64,000 nucleotides of DNA from F22 sp963675625 (GCA_963675625.1 OY776497.1:1426001-1490000); one strand, 5' to 3'. Shown: positions 34,649-44,652, numbered from the stretch's first letter. Notes: generated by a model not told the origin, from the letters alone. Program-made: numbers and translations.

Positions 34649-35461
34649 TTACTTAAGCAATATAGCTGGGTCTAGTTGTTCACCTTCTATATTTTTGAAG
34701 TAACGGTAGGTGCCGACTCTTAATTCATCGCAAGCCGCTTCATCGCACACAATGATCGCATGCTGATGCATCTGTAAAGCAGAAATAGTCCAGCTATGTG
34801 TGATAGGGCCTTCTACTGCTTGATGCAGTGCTTGAGCTTTGTGGTGCCCATTGACCATGACGAGCACTTCTTTGGCGTCAAGTACTGTTCCCACACCAAC
34901 TGTCAATGCAGTGGTGGGGACTCGTTTTACATCACCACCAAAGAAACGTGCATTGGCTATGATGGTGTCTTCGGTCAGTGTTTTGATACGGGTGCGACCA
35001 GTGAGAGAGGAGTAAGGCTCATTGAAAGCGATGTGCCCATCTGATCCTATCCCCCCCAAGAACAAATCAATACCTCCTACTGCTGCTATAGCTTTCTCAT
35101 AGTCTTGACATTCTTGTCTGAGATCTGTTTTTTCTCCATTAAGAATGTGTACTTGCTCCGCAGGGATGTCTATATGTGAGAAAAAATTCTCCCACATAAA
35201 GGTATGATAACTCTGTGGATGATTTTGTGGAAGACCTACATATTCATCCATATTGAATGTGATGGTGTGCTTGAATGAAACTACACCATCTTGATACAGT
35301 TTAATGAGTGCTTGATATATACCTAAAGGTGAAGAGCCTGTGGGTAATCCTAACACAAATGGCTTATCTGCACTGGCTTGACTAGCGTTAATTTTTGCTG
35401 CCACATAGTTGGCAACCCATTGTGAAAGCTGCTCATATGTTGGTTCAATAATTAGTCTCAT
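34649..35461 (-). CDS. nagB: Glucosamine-6-phosphate deaminase
   Basis: A 270-aa enzyme converting glucosamine-6-phosphate to fructose-6-phosphate and ammonia. Motifs: LGLPTGSSPLGIYQALIKLY (phosphate-binding), FNMDEYVGLPQNHPQSYHTF (the catalytic Asp of NMDEY, about 72), and LGGIGSDGHIAFNEPYSSLT (about 136-155; Asp-His-Glu triad for ring opening). The allosteric-type C-terminus VEGPITHSWTISALQMH is present. It lies at the downstream end of the alpha-mannoside locus, 53 bp before the EEP gene on the same strand, so it could channel GlcNAc released from N-glycan cores. It could equally be an unrelated housekeeping gene. Confidence 0.95.
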   Translation of the reverse strand: MRLIIEPTYEQLSQWVANYVAAKINASQASADKPFVLGLPTGSSPLGIYQALIKLYQDGVVSFKHTITFNMDEYVGLPQNHPQSYHTFMWENFFSHIDIPAEQVHILNGEKTDLRQECQDYEKAIAAVGGIDLFLGGIGSDGHIAFNEPYSSLTGRTRIKTLTEDTIIANARFFGGDVKRVPTTALTVGVGTVLDAKEVLVMVNGHHKAQALHQAVEGPITHSWTISALQMHQHAIIVCDEAACDELRVGTYRYFKNIEGEQLDPAILLK

Positions 35462-35514
35462 TGTATTGTGATATAAAGAGTAACTTAATTGTGTCGTTTA
35501 CTATTTTAAGGGAA

Positions 35515-36387
35515 CTAAAATTGTATTTCTGCGATCACAGGGTAGTGATCAGAAGGTATACGAATATCGTATTTACCTTGTTCTTTTGTGCTAGGCGTCC
35601 AATATACGTTTGTGAGAATAGCGTAATCATCGACTGTAAATACTGGTGACACAAAAATATGATCAATACGTTTGTCCGTTTTTTTGTTTGGTTTGAAGTC
35701 ATTCCATGTTCCATTACTAGCTATCCTGTGTTTAGCTGCATGGTAACAGTCTTTGAGCAATGGTGAGTCACTAAGTATTGAATAAATCTTGTTGTGTTGA
35801 TCTACATTAAAATCTCCAGTAAGGATTGCAGGTTCACTTCCACAGAATTCTTTTATTTTTTGTAGTACAAGTTTAGAAGCATTCTCCCGTGCCAATACAC
35901 CAACATGATCCATATGTAGATTGAAAAACCACACTTTCTTTTCTGATTGACGTACTTTGAAATATCCGTAGGTACAAATGCGAGGCAAAGCGGCATCCCA
36001 TCCTACCGAACCTATAACATCAGGAGTTTGAGAAAGCCAGAAGACACCAGATTTCAACAGTTTGAGTTTGCTTGGTTTATAAAAAATGGGTGCGTATTCT
36101 CCTTCTTTTTTTCCATCATCTCTGCCAACTCCAATGTAGTTATAGTCCTCTAGGTTTTTGAGCATATCATGTAGTTGTGCGTCTAGAACCTCTTGCGAAC
36201 CAAAAACATCCAAATCCATGACGTTGATTAAGTTGCAAACCAATGGAGCACGCGTCTTCCAGCCATTTCCAGAAGCCACATCTTCATCATTCATATAACG
36301 AACATTGTACGAACCCACACGTAATGCCTGAGCATCTATTTTCAAAATGCACAGCATAGAAAATACAATTAAAATAATCTTTTTCAT
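35515..36387 (-). CDS. Secreted endonuclease/exonuclease/phosphatase-family hydrolase
   Basis: A 290-aa member of the EEP superfamily (DNase I/inositol-phosphatase fold). It has a signal peptide (MKKIILIVFSMLCILKIDA, cleavage near Q20), so it is exported. Fold motifs: RVGSYNVRYMNDED, DVFGSQEVLDAQL (Glu metal ligand), INLHMDHVG-like FNLHMDHVGVLARENA, AILTGDFNVDQHNK (catalytic Asp-Asn), KRIDHIFVSP and IRIPSDHYPVIAEIQF (terminal SDHYP His). Similar secreted EEP proteins recur in alpha-mannan/N-glycan loci of Bacteroides; their substrate is, as far as I know, not established. A phosphodiesterase or phosphatase acting on phospho-mannan is plausible. It follows the GH92 gene after 83 bp. Confidence 0.85.
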   Translation of the reverse strand: MKKIILIVFSMLCILKIDAQALRVGSYNVRYMNDEDVASGNGWKTRAPLVCNLINVMDLDVFGSQEVLDAQLHDMLKNLEDYNYIGVGRDDGKKEGEYAPIFYKPSKLKLLKSGVFWLSQTPDVIGSVGWDAALPRICTYGYFKVRQSEKKVWFFNLHMDHVGVLARENASKLVLQKIKEFCGSEPAILTGDFNVDQHNKIYSILSDSPLLKDCYHAAKHRIASNGTWNDFKPNKKTDKRIDHIFVSPVFTVDDYAILTNVYWTPSTKEQGKYDIRIPSDHYPVIAEIQF

Positions 36388-36470
36388 TTCTATCTTTTTT
36401 AAATTACAAATTCATAATAAATCTTTGACATAAAGCATATGATTGGGAGTCTTTTTTATCTCCCCACATT

Positions 36471-38792
36471 CTATTGCTTCGATATAGTGGTAGACATCGA
36501 GTAGGGTGCGTCTACAGCACTTGTACCTCTTTCCTTGTTTGCAGCATTTGTCATATCAAAGGACAGGTGTGAACCATTGATAAGTGTTTTATATCCTATA
36601 TAGTTGTGTGTGCTGCTTTGTCCATCTATTTTCAATTGGCGTACGTAGTAGTTTATAGCACTATTCTCTGGCGCATCTATGGTGATTGCTTTACCATTTT
36701 GCAGATTGATGCGTGCATGTTTGAAGAGCGGAGCTCCCAATGCATATTGACCACTACCTGGACATACCGAATAGAATCCTAGGGCTGAGAACACATACCA
36801 AGCAGATGTTTGTCCATTATCCTCATCGCCACAATAACCGTTTGGAGTAGCCTGATATAATTTGTTCATCACTTTTCGTACCCAATATTGAGTTTTCCAT
36901 GGTTGTCCTGCATAATCATATAGATAGAGCATATGTTGGGCTGGTTGATTGCCATGCGCATAATTACCCATATTGGCTACTTGCATTTCGAGTATTTCGT
37001 GGATGCGTGTGCCATAGTAGCTATCGTCATAGATAGGAGGTACTATAAATACCGAGTCCAGTTTTTGTATGAAAGTTTCTTTGCCACCCATCAGGTTGAT
37101 TAAACCTTGTATGTCGTGAAATACGCTCCATGTATAGTGTAGGCTATTCCCCTCTGTGAAAGCATCTCCCCATTTTACAGGGCTGAATGGTTTTTGAAAA
37201 GAACCATCTTCGTTGCGTCCACGCATCAAACCAATTGTTGGGTCGAAGACATTTTTGTAGTTTTGTGCGCGTTTGGTAAGTGCTTCAATTTCTGCCTGAG
37301 GCCTATGTAGTTTTTTTGCAACTTGTAAAATGCACCAATCATCGTAGGCATACTCCAGAGTACGTGCCACATTTTCGTTAATACCTACATTGTACGGGAT
37401 ATAGCCTAGTTTGTTATAGTATTCATAGCCTAGTCGTCCAGTAGAATGTGCAGTATCTAGTACATGGTTAGTATCGTGTAAAAGGATTTGATACATTTGT
37501 TCTACGTCTGCTGTATTAATGCCTTTTAGGATGGCATCAGCTACTACAGAAGCTGAGTTATTACCAACCATGCAACTTCTATGTCCAGGGCTTGCCCACT
37601 CTGGAAAAAAACCACTTTCTGTGCCCGCATTGGCAAGTCCCGCTTGTATTTTTTCGTTGATGTCTGGATATACGAGATTGATCAAAGGGAACAAAGCGCG
37701 GAAAGTATCCCAGAAACCAGTATCTGTATACATATAGCCAGGGAGCACTTTGCCATTGTAGGGACTGTAGTGCATCACTTTGCCTTCAGCATTTACTTCC
37801 CAGAACTTGCGTGGAAATAAGGTACTTCTGTACAAACATGAGTAGAATGTACGATATTGGTCTAGTGTCCCCCCGCCAATTTCAATACGATTGAGAATCT
37901 CATTCCAGCGTTTTTTAGCTACTTGTTTTTGACTGTCGATATCTTGGTCAGCTACCTCAAGTAAGTTGATTTGTGCTTGTTCTGGTGAAATGAACGAAGA
38001 GGCTACACGCACAGATATCTTTTCGCCTCTTTGGGTGTTAAAGCAGATAGCAGCTTGGGCATGCTTACCAGTTAGTTTCTCTCCTTTGTGTGCTTTCTGT
38101 CCATCGAATAGATGCCATGATTTGATAGGGTGGTCAAACAACATAACGAAATAGTTCTTGAAGTTGTCTGGTACGCCACCATTGTTTTGGGTTGTATAGC
38201 CGATGATTGTTTTCTTGTCAGGCATGATTTGTAATGAAGATCCTTCATCAAAAGCATCTACAATGATAGCTGCATCATCGCTTTGTGGGAATGTGAAGCG
38301 CATGATAGCGGCTCTATCTGAAGGTGTGATTTCTGCTAGTACATCATGATCGGCTAAATATACACTATAATAATATGGAGTCGCTGTTTCTGCTTGATGC
38401 GAGAAGTGACTAGCTCGTTTTTCTTCGTCTACTGTCTGAAAATGTTTGACAGGCATCACAGAAAACATTCCATAATCGTTGATCCATGGGCTAGGCTGGT
38501 GCGTTTGTTTGAATCCACGTATTGTTTTGGCGGTGTAGCGATAGGTCCAACCATCCCCATTTTTGCCCGTTTGTGGTGTCCAGAAATTCATCCCCCAAGG
38601 CAGTGCAATGGCAGGATAGGTATTGCCTGATGACAATGCCCAGTCAGATTGGCTCCCCACAAGTGTTTGTACATATTGTGCAGGGTCAGTTACATATTGT
38701 TTTTCTGACTGCGAGTTTGCACCTGTTTGACAACCAACCAATGCGGTCGTTGCCATACAGAATGCTCCAAATATCTTTGTTTTATAGTTCAT
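36471..38792 (-). CDS. GH92 alpha-mannosidase lipoprotein (first)
   Basis: A 773-aa calcium-dependent exo-alpha-mannosidase. The signal peptide ends ALVGC (C21), a lipoprotein box, so it is anchored in the periplasm or surface. The N-terminal beta-sandwich has YVQTLVGSQSDWALSSGNTY and ALPWGMNFWTPQTG; the catalytic (alpha/alpha)6 domain has YMYTDTGFWDTFRALFPLIN, LANAGTESGFFPEWASPGHR, and the GH92 hallmark GYCGDEDNGQTSAWYVFSAL (about 670-690) followed by GFYSVCPGSGQYALGAPLF. The acidic residues of the DED block are the presumed base. Its partner GH92 gene ends only 12 bp upstream, so they are translationally close. Linkage preference (alpha-1,2/1,3/1,4) cannot be read off. Confidence 0.95.
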   Translation of the reverse strand: MNYKTKIFGAFCMATTALVGCQTGANSQSEKQYVTDPAQYVQTLVGSQSDWALSSGNTYPAIALPWGMNFWTPQTGKNGDGWTYRYTAKTIRGFKQTHQPSPWINDYGMFSVMPVKHFQTVDEEKRASHFSHQAETATPYYYSVYLADHDVLAEITPSDRAAIMRFTFPQSDDAAIIVDAFDEGSSLQIMPDKKTIIGYTTQNNGGVPDNFKNYFVMLFDHPIKSWHLFDGQKAHKGEKLTGKHAQAAICFNTQRGEKISVRVASSFISPEQAQINLLEVADQDIDSQKQVAKKRWNEILNRIEIGGGTLDQYRTFYSCLYRSTLFPRKFWEVNAEGKVMHYSPYNGKVLPGYMYTDTGFWDTFRALFPLINLVYPDINEKIQAGLANAGTESGFFPEWASPGHRSCMVGNNSASVVADAILKGINTADVEQMYQILLHDTNHVLDTAHSTGRLGYEYYNKLGYIPYNVGINENVARTLEYAYDDWCILQVAKKLHRPQAEIEALTKRAQNYKNVFDPTIGLMRGRNEDGSFQKPFSPVKWGDAFTEGNSLHYTWSVFHDIQGLINLMGGKETFIQKLDSVFIVPPIYDDSYYGTRIHEILEMQVANMGNYAHGNQPAQHMLYLYDYAGQPWKTQYWVRKVMNKLYQATPNGYCGDEDNGQTSAWYVFSALGFYSVCPGSGQYALGAPLFKHARINLQNGKAITIDAPENSAINYYVRQLKIDGQSSTHNYIGYKTLINGSHLSFDMTNAANKERGTSAVDAPYSMSTTISKQ

Positions 38793-38804
38793 GGTATCTT
38801 TTTT

Positions 38805-41108
38805 TTATTTGTCTACATTCATCCAAGATGCTGGTTGGTCTGTCATTTCAAATACGAGTTTGCCTCCCTGCATGATGTCTTGATAACTGATGCTTGGTTG
38901 GTGAATAGCTTGACCATTCAGTGAGATAGCAGAAACATAGCATGCTTTATTTTTTTTATTTATTAGGTGCTTGTGTACTTCAATCTCGAAAGTCTTTCCT
39001 GTTGGTATATTGATTACAGCACCATCTACCAATGGAAAACCAAGTATAAATTCACCACCAGCTGGGTCTACCTGATATAGACCAAGGCTAGATAGAATAT
39101 ACCATGCTGACATCTGACCTACGTCTTCGTTGCCAGATAATCCATCGGCTTGGTCGTGATATAAAGTATCGAATACTTCACGCATTTTGAGAGCTGCATG
39201 TTCTGGATGCCCTAGCATAGAGTAGAAGTACAAGATATGGTGACTAGGTTCATTGCCATGTACATACTGACCAATCATACCCGAGATGTCATCAGGGAGT
39301 TCATCGCCTGTAATCTTAGAACTAGTTACAAATAGTTGATCCAATTGCTTTATAGTTGCTTGCTTTCCACCCATCAAAGTGGTGAGACTATCCAAATCAT
39401 GTGGTACTAGCCAAGTGTATTGGAATGCATTTCCTTCCTTATAGTCGCTGACTTCATATTCTGCGTAAAAGGGGTCGAATGGGGTACGGAAAGAGCCGTC
39501 TACAAAACGTCCACGCACTAAGTGGGTGGAATCATCAAAATAGCGCATCCAGCTATGGCTCCTTTTTCCGAAATATGCTGCTGCCTTGGAATCACCTAGT
39601 TGGGTTGCTACTTTGGCTAGTGAAGCATCTGCTATGGCATATTCCATATCGTTTGCGATGCTCTCATTGTATAGGTCGCTAGGGATGAAGCCGTATTGTT
39701 TACGAAATTTTTGTCCACGTTCGTCAAGCATTGCTGTCTTTTTCATAGCTTCAAGTGCGTGCATTTTGTCGAAACCTTCAAATCCTTTTAGAATAGCATC
39801 AGCCACTACATTGATGGCAGGATTACCTACCATACAATTTGTTTCACACCCCATGAGATGCCACACAGGAAGTTTACCTTGTTGGTCGTATATATGTAGC
39901 ATGGTGTTCACTATATCAGAAACTTTTTCTGGATGAATCACAGTCATCAGTGGATGTTGTGCTCTATAGGTATCCCATAAAGAAAAAGTAGTATAGTTGA
40001 CGAATGTTGTGTCATGATATACTTTCCCATCTGCACCTCGGTAGTTACCATCAGCTTCCATAAACACGGAAGGTGCTATCATCGTGTGGTACATAGCGGT
40101 GTAGAAATTGCGTAGAACCGCAGTGTCTTTAGACGCAATTTCTATTTTGTGCAGTTGCGCATTCCATGCATCATGGGCTGCTTGCTTAATAATCTCTATA
40201 TCCCAATTAGGCATCTCCTTGGCTATATTGGTTCGCGCATGTTCCTGATCTACTGCAGAAAGTCCCACCTTTACTTTAAGTGTTTGTTGCTTACCTAGAT
40301 TGAAATCTACACGCATATAGCGTACCTGTTTCTTTTGCTTTTGCACATCAGCAAATTCATGGCCAATCACGTGACTCTGTTTATCGTAGAATGTCATTTC
40401 TTGGATTGGTTGATCAAACTGGATGGCAAATGACAGTTGCTGATTGTTAGCCCATCCCTTTGAGTTGCGTCTACCTAGTAGCGTTTTCTTATCTATCGGG
40501 TAGATGTTTGTGTCAGTAGCTTCGTCTTCGCCTGTACCATTTTGCAAATCTATGATGAGGCCTTCTTTTGTTGCATTTTGTGGATATGTGTACTGGTGAA
40601 ATCCTGCACGGGTAGTCGCTGATAGCGCTACATCGATATTATATCTATCAAGATGTACGGCATAGTAACCAGGTGTATATTGTTCAGATGCATGTCTGTA
40701 TGTAGATGCTTGTCCTGTATTAATGTGTTCAACTGAACCTCGTCCAGGTGTGACTGTACCTACAACAGGCATAAGTGTAATATCAGCCAACTCTCCAACC
40801 CCTGTTCCACTGAGATGGGTGTGACTGAATCCAATCACTGTAGAATCGGCTACGTTGTATCCAGAGCACCAGTCCCAAGATTCTAATATGCTTGTCGGAC
40901 CTAATTGGATAAACCCGAATGGAACATTGGCTCCCATGAAAGTATGCCCATGCCCTCCTGTTCCTATACGTAGATCTACAAAAGTGGTTAAATCTCCTTT
41001 CTGAATATCCACAGCATGTTCATTATAAGGAGTGCAAGCAAATAATGAAGCAATAATAAAAGTAAGACTAGCAGCCTGTTTGATATGAGCGAATTGCTTT
41101 AGATTCAT
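38805..41108 (-). CDS. GH92 alpha-mannosidase lipoprotein (second)
   Basis: A 767-aa GH92 enzyme, a paralogue of the neighbour rather than a copy: it is clearly divergent. The signal peptide ends SLFAC (about C25), a lipobox. N-terminal blocks: DLTTFVDLRIGTGGHGHTFM, GANVPFGFIQLGPTS. The catalytic half has FVNYTTFSLWDTYRAQHPLM, LPVWHLMGCETNCMVGNPAI, and the hallmark GLSGNEDVGQMSAWYILSSL followed by GLYQVDPAGGEFILGFPLVD. The MGCETNCMVG stretch (WHLMGCETNCMVGNP) is common to mannosidases of the alpha-1,2 type as I recall, so it may act on terminal alpha-1,2 mannose; this is tentative. Located between GH92-1 and GH125. Confidence 0.95.
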   Translation of the reverse strand: MNLKQFAHIKQAASLTFIIASLFACTPYNEHAVDIQKGDLTTFVDLRIGTGGHGHTFMGANVPFGFIQLGPTSILESWDWCSGYNVADSTVIGFSHTHLSGTGVGELADITLMPVVGTVTPGRGSVEHINTGQASTYRHASEQYTPGYYAVHLDRYNIDVALSATTRAGFHQYTYPQNATKEGLIIDLQNGTGEDEATDTNIYPIDKKTLLGRRNSKGWANNQQLSFAIQFDQPIQEMTFYDKQSHVIGHEFADVQKQKKQVRYMRVDFNLGKQQTLKVKVGLSAVDQEHARTNIAKEMPNWDIEIIKQAAHDAWNAQLHKIEIASKDTAVLRNFYTAMYHTMIAPSVFMEADGNYRGADGKVYHDTTFVNYTTFSLWDTYRAQHPLMTVIHPEKVSDIVNTMLHIYDQQGKLPVWHLMGCETNCMVGNPAINVVADAILKGFEGFDKMHALEAMKKTAMLDERGQKFRKQYGFIPSDLYNESIANDMEYAIADASLAKVATQLGDSKAAAYFGKRSHSWMRYFDDSTHLVRGRFVDGSFRTPFDPFYAEYEVSDYKEGNAFQYTWLVPHDLDSLTTLMGGKQATIKQLDQLFVTSSKITGDELPDDISGMIGQYVHGNEPSHHILYFYSMLGHPEHAALKMREVFDTLYHDQADGLSGNEDVGQMSAWYILSSLGLYQVDPAGGEFILGFPLVDGAVINIPTGKTFEIEVHKHLINKKNKACYVSAISLNGQAIHQPSISYQDIMQGGKLVFEMTDQPASWMNVDK

Positions 41109-41164
41109 AATGTAACTTGGTGATAAATTAAAAAACTAAGAGATAAAGTTTAAAGGAGTGCAAC

Positions 41165-42637
41165 CTATAATTTTTTGAGTAACTCTGGATTTTTGTCATA
41201 TAGATTCATGATAAGTTCCCCAAACAATGTATTGGCCCAAGCAAACCAAGAACGTGAAAATTTGGCCGCATCATCCTTATTAAATGTCTCATGCATAAAT
41301 CCCATGTCATTATCTGTGTCTAGTAATTGGTGGATGCACAGTGCAATTTCATTGTCGTTGGTGCTAGTCATTGCTCGTAGGATAATGCCCATGGGCCATA
41401 TGGTGTTGAGGCCTGCGTGAGGTCCTCCTTGTCCTTCACCTGCTGTACCATAGAAATAGTAAGGATTATCATGACTAAGTAAATATTTTCGTGTGTTGTT
41501 ATACACATCCATTGAATAATATTTCTTGTCAATTAAATACTTGATTGCAATTAGTGATGGTATATTGGGATCATCAGTGAATACTTTATTTCCATAACCG
41601 TCAACTTCGTATGCAAAGATGCTGCCATAGGATAAATGAGTAGCTATGGCATATTTGTGTATAGCTTGTTGTAACTCTTGAGAAAATCTAGCACATTCAT
41701 CTGCAAATTTGTTGTCCTGTTTGACCTGACGATAAATTTGTGCCAATTGATCTAAAGACTGCATAGCAAATAAGTTGGATGGAATCAAGTAAGGATACAT
41801 GCATCCATCGTCTGAAGGACGGAACGCAGAACAAATTAGTCCTGTAGGTTTACATGGACGTCCCTTTCCATTGAAAACAGCTGTAACCGTGTTATTCTCG
41901 TCTTCTCTAATGAAATAGTATGGAGTGGTCCCATTCTTGCGTTGTTCCGTACGAAATGTTTTTACAATTGTACGAGCAGCTTTATCCCACTTAGCATCGA
42001 ATATAGATGTGTCTCCCGTTTTTTGCCAATATCCATATGCCAATCGGATGGTATAGCATGGAGAATCAATTTCCCATTTGCGCTCATGTACGCCTGGTTT
42101 AGGAGTTGGTTTATCATCTTTCCATTCGGTTTCCTTATGTTCATCTTTAAAAAATGCATTGGCATAAGGATCAAGCAAAATACATTTGATTTGGCGGGCA
42201 ATCAATCCTTGAAATAATTTTTTTAACTTGTCATCTTTGTTTACCAGTGATAGGTATGGCCATATTTGTGCAGAAGAGTCTCGTAGCCACATTGCATCTA
42301 TATCACCTGTGATGACATAAGTATCAGGTTTACCATCTATTTCGGTATAATCTACTGTAGTATCTAATGTGTTAGGGAAACAGTTCTGAAACATCCAAGC
42401 TAGTTTGGGATTATTGATGCTTGAAGTCACCTTTTTGATTGTTTCTTCTACTGCTGGACTTACAAAACAGCGCTCTTGCTTCTTAGGTCTGCAAGAAACG
42501 TATTGTCTTGTATCAAGTGATTCACTAGGGGCTTTGACACCAACAACGGGCTGTTTTGATGCACAAAATGCGATATCTGCATTCGTGATCACACTTATAA
42601 ATCCCAAGCATGCTGCTTTTAATAGTACTCTTTTCAT
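41165..42637 (-). CDS. GH125 exo-alpha-1,6-mannosidase
   Basis: A 490-aa exported enzyme of the GH125 family, which removes alpha-1,6-linked mannose by inversion. Signal peptide about 1-24 (ending ADIAFCAS). The signature ITGDIDAMWLRDSSAQIWPY (about 118-137) carries the catalytic Asp of the MWLRDS block; VHERKWEIDSPCYTIRLAYG, CSAFRPSDDGCMYPYLIPSN and YYFYGTAGEGQGGPHAGLNT are other family blocks, and FSRSWFAWANTLFGELIMNL ends the domain. In Bacteroides it works with GH92 on N-glycan and mannan cores, which fits here. The start at 42637 follows the regulator stop by 15 bp. A Cys next to the predicted cleavage site could instead make it a lipoprotein, but the box is poor. Confidence 0.93.
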   Translation of the reverse strand: MKRVLLKAACLGFISVITNADIAFCASKQPVVGVKAPSESLDTRQYVSCRPKKQERCFVSPAVEETIKKVTSSINNPKLAWMFQNCFPNTLDTTVDYTEIDGKPDTYVITGDIDAMWLRDSSAQIWPYLSLVNKDDKLKKLFQGLIARQIKCILLDPYANAFFKDEHKETEWKDDKPTPKPGVHERKWEIDSPCYTIRLAYGYWQKTGDTSIFDAKWDKAARTIVKTFRTEQRKNGTTPYYFIREDENNTVTAVFNGKGRPCKPTGLICSAFRPSDDGCMYPYLIPSNLFAMQSLDQLAQIYRQVKQDNKFADECARFSQELQQAIHKYAIATHLSYGSIFAYEVDGYGNKVFTDDPNIPSLIAIKYLIDKKYYSMDVYNNTRKYLLSHDNPYYFYGTAGEGQGGPHAGLNTIWPMGIILRAMTSTNDNEIALCIHQLLDTDNDMGFMHETFNKDDAAKFSRSWFAWANTLFGELIMNLYDKNPELLKKL

Positions 42638-42652
42638 GGCTAGTATTATATG

Positions 42653-43816
42653 TTATCTTTGTTTCTTTCTTTTGCTGCGATAGACAGATGGTGTACATCC
42701 CATCATCGTTTTAAATTGGCGAGCTACATTTTTACAATCTGAGAATCCCAACTCCATAGCTATATCAGAAACGGGAGTATCCGTTTCGACTAGCAATTGA
42801 GTAAATCGTTCAATCTTTCGCCTACTGATATAGTGGTATATAGTATCCCCAACTTCTTTCATAAAGCGATTCTCCAAGAGTCTTCTTGATATAGATACCT
42901 GCTGAACAACGTCTTCAACATTAATCTTTGAGTAAATGTGTTGATGAATATATTTAATGGCTACCAATACTTCTTTATCAGTTGTGTAAAATAGATCAGT
43001 GGAAGCTCTATTTACGATGTGGAGATGGTTGATAAATATATCATAAGGGATAGTCTCTTTTTCTTTTAGCATTCGTTCGATCAAAGCCGCGGCTTCATAT
43101 CCACCACGTCGTACATCCGTCATGATGCTCGATAAAGGAGGATCAGATAAATCACAGGTTACTGTATCATTATCTACACCAAGTATGGCTATATCCTCGG
43201 GGACAGCTATCTGTACAGTTTTGCACACCTCTGACACCTGAATCGCTTGATTGTCGTCACAGGCAAACAAAGCTGTGTGCTTGGGTAATGTTCTTAACCA
43301 CTCACCTAGCTTTTCGGAGTTGTAGAACCAAGCATTGTCAAGAGATTCTTTTTCGTATGCAGAGAAATGCTCTCCCATGCCATACTCTCGTATATATTCA
43401 AAAAAGCCCTCTTTTCTTTCTGTAGACCAAATCGTATTCTTGTATCCTACAAACGCAAAGTGTCGGAATCCTTTTTCCTTGAAAAACTGAGCAGCCATTC
43501 TACCCCCCTCTCTATAGCGGCTAGTGATGTTTGGGATTGAAGAGAATCTTGATTTGTAATCTTGAGCTACTGCGATGATACCATGTTGTTTGAACAAACT
43601 AATTTCATCTTCATTGTCAAATTGACCAATGATAGCATCCGTCTTCCATGACTTGGCCCATTTGATGACTCCTTTTATTCCATATTGTTTTTTGTATGAT
43701 GGTGGCATACGGCACACCACCCACTGTTCTGTTTCTTTGGAATAGTCCAGAACACCGCGTAGTAAGTACCGAGCAAAAGCTTCAGTAAAGTCTGTAAGTA
43801 GGATCAAACGAATCAT
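42653..43816 (-). CDS. XylR-type AraC-family transcription regulator
   Basis: A 387-aa cytoplasmic regulator. Residues about 1-270 form a LacI/periplasmic-binding-like sensor domain (LTDFTEAFARYLLRGVLDYS, FAFVGYKNTIWSTERKEGFF, ALFACDDNQAIQVSEVCK, ILGVDNDTVTCDLSDPPLSS). Residues about 285-387 form the AraC double helix-turn-helix (INVEDVVQQVSISRRLLENR and TPVSDIAMELGFSDCKNVAR, ending GCTPSVYRSKRKKQR). This XylR architecture usually senses a sugar in the cytoplasm. It lies inside the locus between the ROK gene and GH125, so it probably controls this PUL, responding to mannose or a mannoside. It is not an HTCS or ECF regulator, the more usual types for such loci. Confidence 0.93.
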   Translation of the reverse strand: MIRLILLTDFTEAFARYLLRGVLDYSKETEQWVVCRMPPSYKKQYGIKGVIKWAKSWKTDAIIGQFDNEDEISLFKQHGIIAVAQDYKSRFSSIPNITSRYREGGRMAAQFFKEKGFRHFAFVGYKNTIWSTERKEGFFEYIREYGMGEHFSAYEKESLDNAWFYNSEKLGEWLRTLPKHTALFACDDNQAIQVSEVCKTVQIAVPEDIAILGVDNDTVTCDLSDPPLSSIMTDVRRGGYEAAALIERMLKEKETIPYDIFINHLHIVNRASTDLFYTTDKEVLVAIKYIHQHIYSKINVEDVVQQVSISRRLLENRFMKEVGDTIYHYISRRKIERFTQLLVETDTPVSDIAMELGFSDCKNVARQFKTMMGCTPSVYRSKRKKQR

Positions 43817-43827
43817 AATTGTCCAAT

Positions 43828-44652
43828 TTATAACAGAGCAGCAGCTCCTAGTAAGCTTATATTATCTCGTTTAGATTGTAGTATATTGATGTTTTCGATA
43901 GATTCTTTATAGGGGAATGAGCTTAGCGATTTATGCAGCCCAGCTATATAAAAATCAAAAGCTTTGGCGATACTGCCTCCAAAGATGATGGCTTGTGGAT
44001 CATAGCTAAACATGACCATTTTCACCAACTCACCGAGATTGATACCAAATGATTCCCATGCCTTGAGGGCATTGTTATCACCTTGTAAAGCCTTTTCATA
44101 TGCCTGTTTGGCAGACATCTGGAAGTGTTGTGGAAAATATGCGCCACTGCAATATTGCTCAAAATCGCTTTGTTTAAATGGTATAGAACCTATTTCACCA
44201 GCACCAGTATTGAAGCCATTATACAATTGGTGATTGACTATCACACCCGCACCAAGTCCTGTACCTAAAGTAATGCCCACCATATTTTCAAAATCACGTC
44301 CCTGTCCATAAATACTTTCTCCAAGAGCAAAACAGTTGGCATCATTATTTACTGCTACTGGAAAAGTATATCTAGATTCCAATATCTTCTTGAGATGTAC
44401 TTCTTTCCACGAGGGGATATTCGCAACATTGTACACGATTCCAAGTGATGAATTGACTACAGATGGTACTCCTATACCTAGTCCTGATACGTCATCTGTA
44501 TTGTATTCATCTATCAAATCATATATTGTGTTGAGGACATCTTGTTCTGACCCAGCTGCTGGGCATGCTACAGACTTCATTTTTATAATCTCACCATGGT
44601 CTACAGCAGCTATTCGTATGTTTGTTCCTCCTAAATCAATTCCCAGTTTCAT
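43828..44652 (-). CDS. ROK-family sugar kinase, zinc motif absent
   Basis: A 274-aa kinase of the ROK family. KLGIDLGGTNIRIAAVD (phosphate loop), GIGVPSVVNSSLGIVYN, AVNNDANCFALGESIYG with the catalytic Asp, GITLGTGLGAGVIVNHQLYN and GEIGSIPFKQSDFEQYCSGA are visible. The last block should hold CxCGxxGCxE but shows only a single Cys (YCSG), so the zinc site is lost or replaced. It is shorter (274 aa) than the 324-aa glucokinase at 12557. Position in the PUL suggests phosphorylation of mannose or a related sugar. It starts the run ROK-XylR-GH125-GH92-GH92-EEP (11-bp gap to XylR). Confidence 0.85.
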   Translation of the reverse strand: MKLGIDLGGTNIRIAAVDHGEIIKMKSVACPAAGSEQDVLNTIYDLIDEYNTDDVSGLGIGVPSVVNSSLGIVYNVANIPSWKEVHLKKILESRYTFPVAVNNDANCFALGESIYGQGRDFENMVGITLGTGLGAGVIVNHQLYNGFNTGAGEIGSIPFKQSDFEQYCSGAYFPQHFQMSAKQAYEKALQGDNNALKAWESFGINLGELVKMVMFSYDPQAIIFGGSIAKAFDFYIAGLHKSLSSFPYKESIENINILQSKRDNISLLGAAALL

